Shown here: piece by piece, positions 1 through 6,100 of the stretch | Numbering within the stretch: position 1 is the stretch's first letter | Layout of the letters: each line of letters starts with the position of its first letter | NCBI GenBank assembly: GCA_017409645.1 | Contig: JAFQSI010000106.1 | Location: 1-7,032 of the forward strand | Direction: 5' to 3' | Source: Oscillospiraceae bacterium | GTDB taxonomy: Bacteria; Bacillota; Clostridia; Oscillospirales; Oscillospiraceae | Length of the DNA: 7,032 nucleotides | Notes under the pieces: generated by a model | The model's database searches: none | What the model saw: only the letters and a program-made list of their open reading frames with translations | Told to the model about the DNA's origin: nothing | Made by a program: the position numbers and the translations under genes

Positions 1-714
1 GCCCTGGGCGATCAGGAAAGCCTCGGTAATTTCGTCAGAGGGGAAGATGGAGGTGGTGGCGCCCAGCTCGGTGCCCATGTTGGTGATGGTGCCGCGCTCG
101 GGGACGGACAGCGTCTTGATGCCCTCGCCGCCCCATTCCACGATGGCACCCACGCCGCCCTTGACGGACAGGATCCGCAGCAGCTCCAGGGAGACGTCCT
201 TGGCGGTGACGTAGGGATTGAGCTTTCCGGTCAGGTTGACCTTGAACATCCTGGGCATGGTGATGTAGTAGGCGCCGCCGCCCATGGCCACCGCCACATC
301 CAGACCGCCCGCGCCGAAGGCCAGCATGCCGATGCCGCCGCCGGTGGGGGTGTGGGAGTCGGAGCCGATCAGGGTCTTGCCGGGCTTGCCGAAGCGCTCC
401 AGGTGGACCTGGTGGCAGATGCCGTTGCCGGGCCGGGAGAAATACACGCCGTGCTTGGCGGTGACGGTCTGCAGATAGCGGTGGTCGTCGCCGTTTTCGA
501 AGCCGCACTGGAGGGTATTGTGGTCGACATAGGCGATGGACAGCTCGGTCTTGACCCGGGGGATGCCCATCGTCTCAAATTCCAGGTAGGCCATGGTGCC
601 CGTGGCGTCCTGGGTCAGGGTCTGGTCGATCTTCAGGGCAACCTCGCTGCCCACGGTCATATCACCGGCCACCAGATGGGCGGCGATGATCTTCTGTGCA
701 ATGGTCATTCCCAT
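1..714 (-). CDS. Aconitate hydratase (clostridial monomeric type), N-terminal part, cut by window edge
   Basis: This enzyme would interconvert citrate and isocitrate through cis-aconitate in the cytoplasm, using a [4Fe-4S] cluster. The visible 238 codons carry aconitase-superfamily landmarks: TQDATGTMAY (residues 34-43), YVDHNTLQ (62-69, the Asp-His pair), CHQVHLERFGKPG (100-112), GSDSHTPTGGG (117-127) and TNMGTELGATTSIFPSDE (211-228). The three cluster-ligating cysteines lie further C-terminal in this family and are outside the window. The pattern fits the roughly 640-residue aconitase found in clostridia better than 3-isopropylmalate dehydratase LeuC, which is the main alternative. I chose the ATG at 714 because GGAGGAG sits 9 nt upstream; the second ATG, at 708, would be 15 nt away. 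The start lies 1 nt after the regulator's stop (TGATATG), so the genes are probably co-translated. It is the third gene of the operon after (Re)-citrate synthase, whose product is its substrate. Confidence 0.92.
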   Translation of the reverse strand, partial: MGMTIAQKIIAAHLVAGDMTVGSEVALKIDQTLTQDATGTMAYLEFETMGIPRVKTELSIAYVDHNTLQCGFENGDDHRYLQTVTAKHGVYFSRPGNGICHQVHLERFGKPGKTLIGSDSHTPTGGGIGMLAFGAGGLDVAVAMGGGAYYITMPRMFKVNLTGKLNPYVTAKDVSLELLRILSVKGGVGAIVEWGGEGIKTLSVPERGTITNMGTELGATTSIFPSDEITEAFLIAQG

Positions 715-715
715 A

Positions 716-1360
716 TCAGTCTTCTCCTCCGATCATATGCTCCTTGGCATGGATGATGTGCTGGGTGGTCAGCTCCTCGGCCAGCTTTGCGTCGCCGCTG
801 GCGATGGCCTGGAAGATCTGCTTGTGTTCGTTCATGGTGCGGGTGGTCCGCTCCCAGTTGTCGATGGCGACCCGGCGGTAGCGGCGGGTCTTGCGCATCA
901 GGGGGATCAGGGTGTCGGAGATGACGCTGCGCTTGCTTAAGCTGCAGATCATGTCGTGGAAGGCGTCGTCCACCTGGCGCAGATGCTCCTTGTCCTGCTT
1001 GGAGAAGTAGAACTCCTGAAGGTCCACGATGTGGCTCAGCTCCTTCAGACCGTCCTCGGTCAGATTCACGGTGGCGTAGTAGGCGGCCAGACCCTCGATC
1101 CGCTGGCGGATGTTCATGATGTCCTCCAGATCCTCCATGGTGATGCCCAGGACCCGGCTGCCCTTGCCGGTGTCCTCGATGAGCCGCTCCTGCTCCAGAC
1201 GGCGCAGGGCCTCCCGGATGGGAGTACGGCTGACGCCCAGCTGCTCCACCAGCTTCAGCTCGGTCAGCAGCTCGCCGCGCTTGTAGACGCCCTGGATGAT
1301 GTCGTTTTCCAGCTTCTCAAAGACCTGATCGGCCAGAGAGGTGCTTTTAAAGTTTCGCAT
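716..1360 (-). CDS. GntR-family transcriptional regulator, FCD (FadR-like) subfamily
   Basis: A 214-residue cytoplasmic DNA-binding regulator, the usual length for the FCD subgroup. An N-terminal winged helix-turn-helix spans about residues 8-72, with the recognition region GVSRTPIREALRRLEQE (42-58) nearly matching the GntR consensus. The C-terminal all-helical FCD domain (about 78-205) shows the expected metal-site residues D131, H135 (DDAFHDM), H179 (NEHKQ) and H201 (QHIIH). FCD domains with this set bind a divalent metal plus a small carboxylate effector. The start at 1360 has GGAGGAG 6 nt upstream, placed directly after the stop of (Re)-citrate synthase. Because the gene sits between citrate synthase and aconitase, I infer that it autoregulates this operon, perhaps responding to citrate or another organic acid. 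The effector cannot be read from sequence, and a role in control of the divergent sialidase is only possible. Confidence 0.93.
   Translation of the reverse strand: MRNFKSTSLADQVFEKLENDIIQGVYKRGELLTELKLVEQLGVSRTPIREALRRLEQERLIEDTGKGSRVLGITMEDLEDIMNIRQRIEGLAAYYATVNLTEDGLKELSHIVDLQEFYFSKQDKEHLRQVDDAFHDMICSLSKRSVISDTLIPLMRKTRRYRRVAIDNWERTTRTMNEHKQIFQAIASGDAKLAEELTTQHIIHAKEHMIGGED
724..730 (-). promoter_or_regulatory. Ribosome binding site of the aconitase gene
   Basis: GGAGGAG on the minus strand, 9 nt before the ATG at 714. It lies inside the last codons of the upstream regulator gene, which supports translational coupling and decides the start in favour of 714 over 708. Confidence 0.85.
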
Positions 1361-1366
1361 GGATGG

Positions 1367-1373
1367 CTCCTCC
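1367..1373 (-). promoter_or_regulatory. Ribosome binding site of the GntR regulator gene
   Basis: GGAGGAG on the minus strand with a 6-nt spacer to the ATG at 1360. It begins immediately after the TAA stop of the citrate synthase gene (1376-1374), so the whole 13-nt gap between the genes is this site plus its spacer. Confidence 0.85.
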
Positions 1374-2750
1374 TTATTTCATTACATAGCGGCCGGGGGC
1401 CAGACGCTGGATCATGGTGTCCAGCTCGTGGTCCGTCATGACGGTCTGGCGGCCGTCCTCGTATTCGGCGTCGATCAGCTCCTTCATCTTCACCACCAGC
1501 TCATCGCGCTTGCTGACGGCGTTTTCGCCGTCCAGGCCGTAGGTGCCGTTGATCCAGTAGGCGATGCCGGCCAGGCCGGAGGTCTTGCTGATCTGCACGG
1601 CGGCGGGCTTGCCCAGGATCTTCTTGGTGTCGAAGATGGTGTAGATCTCCTCGTCCTTCATCAGACCGTCGGCGTGGATGCCTGCACGGGTGGTGTTGAA
1701 GGCGGAGCCCACAAAGGGGGTCATGGGGGGGATGTCGTAGCCGATGTCGTGCTTGAAGAAATCGGCGATCTCGGTGATGACGGTGGTGTCCATGCCGTCG
1801 AGGGAGCCCCGCAGGGAGGCGTACTCGAAGACCATGGCCTCCAGAGGCACGTTGCCGGTCCGCTCGCCGATACCCAGCAGGGAGCAGTTGACGGCGCAGG
1901 CGCCGTAGAGCCAGGCGGTGGAGGCGTTGGCGACGGCCTTGTAGAAATCGTTGTGGCCGTGCCACTCCAGGCATTCGCTGGGCACGTCGGCGTAGTGCTG
2001 CAGGCCGTAGATGATACCGGCCACGGACCGGGGCATGGCGGCCTCGGTGTAGGGAACGCCGTAGCCCATGGTGTCGCAGGCCCGGATCTTCACGGGGATG
2101 CCCGCCTCCCGGCTCAGCCGCTGCAGCTCATTGACGAAGGGCACCACGAAGCCGTAGAAATCGGCCCGGGTGATGTCCTCCAGGTGGCAGCGGGGGATGA
2201 CACCGGCGTCGAAGGCGTCCTTGATGACGCCCAGATAGTGGTCCAGGCACTGCTGGCGGGTCATGTTCATCTTTTTGAAGATGTGGTAGTCCGAGCAGGA
2301 AACCAGAACACCAGTCTCCTTGATGCCCAAGTCTTTGACCAGCTGGAAGTCCTTCTTGCTGGCCCGGATCCAGGAGGTGATCTCCGGGAATTTCAGGTCC
2401 AGCTCCATGCACTTCTCGATGGCCTGGCGGTCCTTCTTGGAGTAGATGAAGAACTCGGTCTGGCGGATGATGCCGTAGGGGCCGCCCAATTTATTCAGCA
2501 GCTTATAGATATTGACGATCTGGTCCACGGAGTAGGGCTCCACGGACTGCTGACCGTCCCGCAGGGAGGTATCGGTGATCCAGATCTCCTCGGGCATGGC
2601 CATGGGCACGCGCCGGTGGTTGAAGGCCACCTTGGGGATGGTGCCGTAGGAGTAGATGTCCCGCTGGAGGTTGGGCTCCGCCACGTCCTGGAGGGAATAT
2701 TTGTAGGATTTCTTTTCCAACAGATTGGTCTTGGAGGAAATTTCGAGCAT
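1374..2750 (-). CDS. (Re)-citrate synthase (homocitrate synthase/isopropylmalate synthase-like DRE-TIM family)
   Basis: Condenses acetyl-CoA with oxaloacetate to citrate with Re-face stereochemistry; the described Clostridium kluyveri enzyme is a metal-dependent, oxygen-sensitive anaerobe enzyme unrelated to GltA. The 458-residue product has the DRE-TIM metallolyase signature ITDTSLRDGQQ (58-68, with R64 and metal-ligand D65), the metal motif HGHND (264-268), the second family signature GIGERTGN (293-300) and AGIHADG (356-362). It ends at a short C-terminal part without the LeuA allosteric domain. The N-terminal section up to residue 55 and the overall length fit characterised (Re)-citrate synthases better than NifV or LeuA. 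The aconitase two genes downstream supports citrate as the product. The start at 2750 is set by AAAGGAG 8 nt upstream. It is the first gene of the operon, behind the promoter at 2797-2825. Homocitrate synthase is the main alternative. Confidence 0.9.
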   Translation of the reverse strand: MLEISSKTNLLEKKSYKYSLQDVAEPNLQRDIYSYGTIPKVAFNHRRVPMAMPEEIWITDTSLRDGQQSVEPYSVDQIVNIYKLLNKLGGPYGIIRQTEFFIYSKKDRQAIEKCMELDLKFPEITSWIRASKKDFQLVKDLGIKETGVLVSCSDYHIFKKMNMTRQQCLDHYLGVIKDAFDAGVIPRCHLEDITRADFYGFVVPFVNELQRLSREAGIPVKIRACDTMGYGVPYTEAAMPRSVAGIIYGLQHYADVPSECLEWHGHNDFYKAVANASTAWLYGACAVNCSLLGIGERTGNVPLEAMVFEYASLRGSLDGMDTTVITEIADFFKHDIGYDIPPMTPFVGSAFNTTRAGIHADGLMKDEEIYTIFDTKKILGKPAAVQISKTSGLAGIAYWINGTYGLDGENAVSKRDELVVKMKELIDAEYEDGRQTVMTDHELDTMIQRLAPGRYVMK

Positions 2751-2758
2751 GGGTAAGT

Positions 2759-2765
2759 CTCCTTT
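2759..2765 (-). promoter_or_regulatory. Ribosome binding site of the (Re)-citrate synthase gene
   Basis: AAAGGAG on the minus strand, 8 nt before the ATG at 2750. Confidence 0.8.
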
Positions 2766-2780
2766 CCAATGATGTTTTCA

Positions 2781-2798
2781 TGTACGAATGTATACAAT
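2781..2798 (-). promoter_or_regulatory. Candidate GntR operator overlapping the operon start site
   Basis: The perfect 8-bp palindrome TGTATACA (2789-2796) lies directly downstream of the operon's -10 box, over the predicted transcription start. An adjoining TGTAC (2781-2785) adds a second similar half-site. Palindromes with a GTATAC core are typical of operators for FCD-type GntR regulators, and such a regulator is encoded in this operon. A repressor bound here would block initiation. That this regulator binds here is an inference. Confidence 0.45.
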
Positions 2799-2825
2799 GA
2801 TACTTCCCCGGAGGACAAATGTCAA
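2797..2825 (-). promoter_or_regulatory. Sigma-A-type promoter of the citrate synthase-gntR-aconitase operon
   Basis: On the minus strand, a perfect -35 hexamer TTGACA (2825-2820) is followed by a 17-bp spacer and the -10 hexamer TATCAT (2802-2797). Transcription would start near 2790, giving a 5' leader of about 40 nt. The leader is too short for a riboswitch, so control is more likely at initiation. Confidence 0.75.
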
Positions 2826-2832
2826 TTTGGCA
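2820..2832. promoter_or_regulatory. Imperfect palindrome over the -35 box of the operon promoter
   Basis: TGTCAATTTGGCA is a 13-bp dyad in which 5 of 6 arm pairs match, and it includes the -35 hexamer of the minus-strand promoter. Its core resembles the dyad at 3045-3059 by the start of the sialidase transcript (shared CAAATT on the minus strand). It could be a protein-binding site, or simply the chance result of the -35 sequence. Confidence 0.25.
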
Positions 2833-2861
2833 GACTAACCGAAAACATTTGACCGCCACAG

Positions 2862-2890
2862 AAAAACATTGGCAGATATGACATGTTTTT
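2862..2890. repeat. Inverted repeat with 8-bp arms
   Basis: AAAAACAT (2862-2869) and ATGTTTTT (2883-2890) are exact inverted repeats around a 13-nt loop, with the T-run continuing to 2893. Read on the plus strand this resembles a weak hairpin with a T tail, but the arms are A/T pairs and no gene lies upstream on that strand. A terminator is therefore unlikely. A related element, GAAAACATTTG, sits at 2841-2851. Confidence 0.35.
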
Positions 2891-2892
2891 TT

Positions 2893-2902
2893 TGATTGAC
2901 AA
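2893..2902 (+). repeat. First copy of the direct repeat TGATTGACAA
   Basis: This 10-mer recurs exactly at 3008-3017, where it contains the -35 hexamer of the sialidase promoter. This copy also contains TTGACA but has no recognisable -10 box at the right distance, so it is not called as a promoter. Confidence 0.5.
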
Positions 2903-2910
2903 GGTACCAA

Positions 2911-2923
2911 AAACGACGCACGG
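2911..2923 (+). repeat. First copy of the imperfect repeat AAACGACNNACGG
   Basis: AAACGACGCACGG here and AAACGACAAACGG at 2992-3004 agree at 11 of 13 positions. The second copy lies just upstream of the sialidase promoter's -35 box. The role is unknown; an activator site is possible. Confidence 0.35.
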
Positions 2924-2991
2924 CGGCGGAAAAAAGCCCGTCCCCGCGCTCCGGGAGCAGTCACAATCCTGAGCTGAAAAAAATAAAGCCG

Positions 2992-3004
2992 AAACGACAA
3001 ACGG
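2992..3004 (+). repeat. Second copy of the imperfect repeat AAACGACNNACGG
   Basis: AAACGACAAACGG ends 6 bp before the -35 hexamer of the sialidase promoter, a position often used by activators. It pairs with the copy at 2911-2923. The function is inferred from position only. Confidence 0.35.
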
Positions 3005-3010
3005 TCATGA

Positions 3011-3039
3011 TTGACAAATCTTTCTTCGGATTGTATACT
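3011..3039 (+). promoter_or_regulatory. Sigma-A-type promoter of the sialidase gene
   Basis: A perfect -35 TTGACA (3011-3016), a 17-bp spacer and -10 TATACT (3034-3039) form a near-consensus promoter. A start near 3046 leaves a leader of about 40 nt. An A-rich tract at 2976-2988 lies about 25-35 bp upstream of the -35 box. A promoter this strong suggests that expression is limited by a repressor rather than by weak initiation. Confidence 0.8.
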
Positions 3040-3044
3040 AAAAA

Positions 3045-3059
3045 TGGTTAATTTGACCA
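3045..3059 (+). promoter_or_regulatory. Candidate operator at the sialidase transcription start
   Basis: TGGTTAATTTGACCA is a 15-bp dyad with 6 of 7 arm pairs matching and outer arms TGGT/ACCA. It begins 5 bp after the -10 box, where a bound repressor would block transcription. TGGT/ACCA arms occur in operators of FadR-like GntR proteins and of some sugar-responsive repressors, so the cognate factor cannot be named. The local GntR regulator or an unlinked sialic-acid regulator are both plausible. Confidence 0.4.
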
Positions 3060-3071
3060 CAAGGAACCAAA

Positions 3072-3078
3072 AAGGAGG
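3072..3078 (+). promoter_or_regulatory. Ribosome binding site of the sialidase gene
   Basis: AAGGAGG with a 7-nt spacer to the ATG at 3086. This fixes the start ahead of the in-frame ATG three codons later. Confidence 0.9.
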
Positions 3079-3085
3079 AAAAAAC

Positions 3086-3166
3086 ATGCAAAAAATGAAA
3101 CGCTTTGTGTCTCTGGCCGTGACAGTGTGCATGCTGCTGAGCATCCTGGCAACAGGTGTTTTCGCA
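3086..3166 (+). other. Sec signal peptide of the sialidase
   Basis: Residues 1-27 show a basic start (MQKMKR), a hydrophobic core at 7-22 and a likely signal peptidase I site after GVFA (A27). There is no lipobox: the lone C15 lies inside the hydrophobic core. Confidence 0.88.
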
Positions 3167-6100
3167 GTATCCATCTCCGAAAAGCCCGAGAACGGCACCA
3201 CCAAGGGCCAGCCCTTCGCGGCCGGCACCGGCGGAAGCCAGAACTTCCGCATCCCCGGCATTGTCACCCTGAACGACGGCACCGTCGTCGCCGTTTGTGA
3301 CGCCCGCTGGAACCACTCCGCGGACTCTTCCGGTCTGGACACCATCGTCTCCGTGTCCAAGGACAACGGCGAGAACTGGGAGTACACCTTTGCCAATTAT
3401 CTGGGCGATAACGGCAATGTGTTCAACAGCTACTCTTCCTGCATCATCGACCCCGCCATCGCCACCGACGGCACCACCATCTATCTGATCGCCGACCTGT
3501 TCCCCGCAGGCATGGCCATCAACACCTCTGCTTACCGCGCCCAGCGGGGCAGCACCGGCTATACCGCCGAGGGCTACCTGGCGCTGCGCAGCGATGAGGA
3601 GAATGGTCTGACCTTCGGCCAGAGCAGCTACGATACCTATGCTGCCTCCGCCACCTACGGCTACTACCTGAAGGACGGCAAGATCTACACCACTGCCGGT
3701 GCCCAGGTCGAGGGCTACGAGGTCGATGCCTACTTCAACATCACCGGCAACGGCGTCAGCACCAATCTGTTCTTCGGCGACTCCCCCTACAAGCCCTTCC
3801 CCACCGACTACCTGTACATGACCACCTCCACCGACGGTCTGAACTGGTCCGAGCCCACCCTCATCAACCTGAAGGCCGCCGACGAGCAGACCCTGCTCAT
3901 CGGACCCGGCAACGGCACCTATGATCCCACCACCGGCCGCATGGTCTTCACCGCCTACGAGTACGACTGGGGCACCCAGAACGCCTGCCTGGTCTGGAGA
4001 GAGACGGACGGCACCTGGCACCGCTCCGAGAATGCCGCCTCCTCCAGCCACTGGACCAGCGAGGCCAGCTCCGTGGTCCTGGACGACGGCACCGTCCGCA
4101 TCTTCTACCGCGACGGCTACACCAACCTGTTCTACTCCGACTACGTCTACTCCGAGGCCCAGGGCAACTATGTTGTCTCCAACCGCGAGGTCAGCACCGC
4201 CGCTGTCAAGGCCTCCAACAACCAGCTGACCTCCATCCGCTACTCCAAGCCCGTCAACGGCAAGGACGCCATCCTGGTCGCCTGCTCTGCCTCCGGCAGC
4301 GGCAGCCGTGTCAACGGCCATCTGTATGTGTTCACTCTGAACGAGGACAACACCATGGATCTGGCCTACGACTACGACATCTTCCCCGGCGAGGATGAAG
4401 CCTACGCCTACAACTGTATCTCCGAGCTGAATAACGGAGACATCGCCCTGCTCTATGAGAGCGCCAGTGCTGCCATCACCTACCATGTCATCGACATGGA
4501 CGAGGTCCTGGACCGGGAGAATGATCCCAGCCTGAGCTTCAAGGCCTTCGAGCTGCTGACCGGCGATGTCAAGACCTTCACCGACAACTCCGGCTACTAC
4601 GGCGACGCCGACATCAGCGAGCTGGATACCAATGTGGCCACCCTGACCATGACCGGCGAGGAGATCGTCACCGACGCCGCCCAGCTGGGCTCCAACGCCA
4701 CCTACAGCGGCGACGTCATTGACCTGGAGAACTGCCTGTACACCTTTGCCGCCAACGATGACGGCACCTGGGTCGCCACCTCCACCGACGCCGACGGCAA
4801 CACCGTCTACCTGTACCCCGGCCATACCGCCTCCTCCGGCTATCCCAATGCCGAAAGCTCCAATGTGCCCCTGCAGATCTTCGAGGGCTACGAGGAGGGC
4901 ACCTTCTATCTCTACACTGCCACCAGCGACAACACCAACGGCAGCGCTTCCTACCTGTACTTCGACCGCAGTGGTCTGCGCTGGGACCGCGTCTCCAGCT
5001 TCAACAACAGAGAGGACTGGATGATCAATTGCTCCCTGCGGCTGTATAAGCCCGTTGAGGGTGCCGGCTCCGCTGAGATCCCCGGCTACGAGCGCGTCAC
5101 CGAGCTGAGCGCCATCACCGACGGCGAGTACCTGGTGGTCGGCCCCGGCTCCGACGGCAACCTGTACGCCCTGTATCCCAACACCTCCACCGCCAACCGC
5201 TACTGCCAGCTGGCCAAGCTCCTGGGCCGCACCACCGTGGGCCACACCGAGCTGACCTTCACCGGCGTGGGCGCAGGCTACACCGAGGTCCAGGTGGGCT
5301 CCATCGTCTACCAGATCACCGTGGCCGATGTGACCGAGGTTCCCGTTGAGATCTCCGTGGGCACCTCCGCCACCTTCACCGAGCCCAACGGCAACTATGC
5401 CGACGCCGACACCTCCGCTCTGGATACCTCCGTCGCCACCGTGACCCTGAAGGGCATCGACGGCACCGCCGATAACGGCCTGTCCCTGGCTCCCGTTTCC
5501 ACGCTGGCTGACGGCACCTATGTGATCCTGAATACCCGCGCAAACAAGCTGGTCACCAATGCTCCTGCCACCGCAGCAGCCGCAGCCGGTGCAGGCAGCG
5601 GTCTGAACATGGACGGCACCATCCGCGATGAGGTGGCTGACATCGCCATCTGGACCATCACCGCCGTGGACGGCGGCTACACCCTGCAGGACCAGGACGG
5701 CAACTACATGACCATCGGCAGCACCACCGCCGGTGTCACCGAAACCTCCACCACCCTGACTCTGAACTGGCGGGGCAGCTCCTGGACCATCGCCAAGGAC
5801 GGCGCTTACCTGAACCACTTTGGCGGCGGCAGCAGCACCTGCGCAGCCGGCTGGCAGGACGGCTCCGCTGCCGGTGATGCAGGCAGCCAGTTCGCCCTCT
5901 ACTCCTACTCCGAGGAGCCTGTCAGCGCCAGCACCGAGGTGACCTTCACCGGCGTGGCCCCCGGCTCCACCGCGCTGACCATCGGCCGCACCAAGTTCCT
6001 TGTCACCGTCGCCGGTGCAGTCCATGACGTGCAGCTGGAGGTCGGTGAGACTGCCTCCTATGTGGTCGCAGGCGACCAGACCGGCGCCGACGTCTCCGCC

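Larger units (their letters stand above)
2751..3085. other. AT-rich divergent intergenic region with two promoters and short repeats
   Basis: These 335 nt separate two divergently read transcription units and are visibly richer in A and T than the flanking genes. I see no protein-coding gene, tRNA or clear intrinsic terminator here; none is expected, since both neighbours start from this region. It contains one sigma-A-like promoter per strand, candidate operators at both start points, and pairs of short direct and inverted repeats, listed separately. A small GC-rich stem, GCTCC/GGAGC at 2948-2958, has only a 1-nt loop and no following T-run, so I do not call it a terminator. Confidence 0.8.

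Noticed and set aside
1..714. 3-isopropylmalate dehydratase large subunit (LeuC) or homoaconitase
   Set aside because: TQDATGTMAY, the YVDHNTLQ context and the neighbouring citrate synthase fit the clostridial aconitase family better. No leucine-pathway gene is visible.
352..756. Plus-strand open frames over the aconitase gene
   Set aside because: They overlap a strongly conserved aconitase coding region and show no motifs or ribosome binding site of their own.
1341..2756. A 471-codon open frame on the plus strand opposite (Re)-citrate synthase
   Set aside because: The translation is repetitive Gly/Val/Leu/His-rich text typical of antisense GC-rich genes, while the minus frame has clear DRE-TIM catalytic motifs.
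2841..2854. Catabolite-response (cre) site in GAAAACATTTGACC
   Set aside because: It lacks the central CG and the symmetric arms of the cre consensus, and is too weak a match to call.
2893..2930. A second plus-strand promoter using the TTGACA at 2896-2901
   Set aside because: The sequence 16-18 bp downstream is GC-rich (CACGGC region) with nothing like a -10 box.
2948..2958. GC-rich stem GCTCC/GGAGC as a terminator
   Set aside because: The loop is only 1 nt, there is no adjacent T-run on either strand, and no gene ends here.
2503..3396. A minus-strand frame crossing the intergenic region into the sialidase start
   Set aside because: It spans both promoters and overlaps the beginnings of two well-supported genes in the wrong frames; its product resembles no protein.
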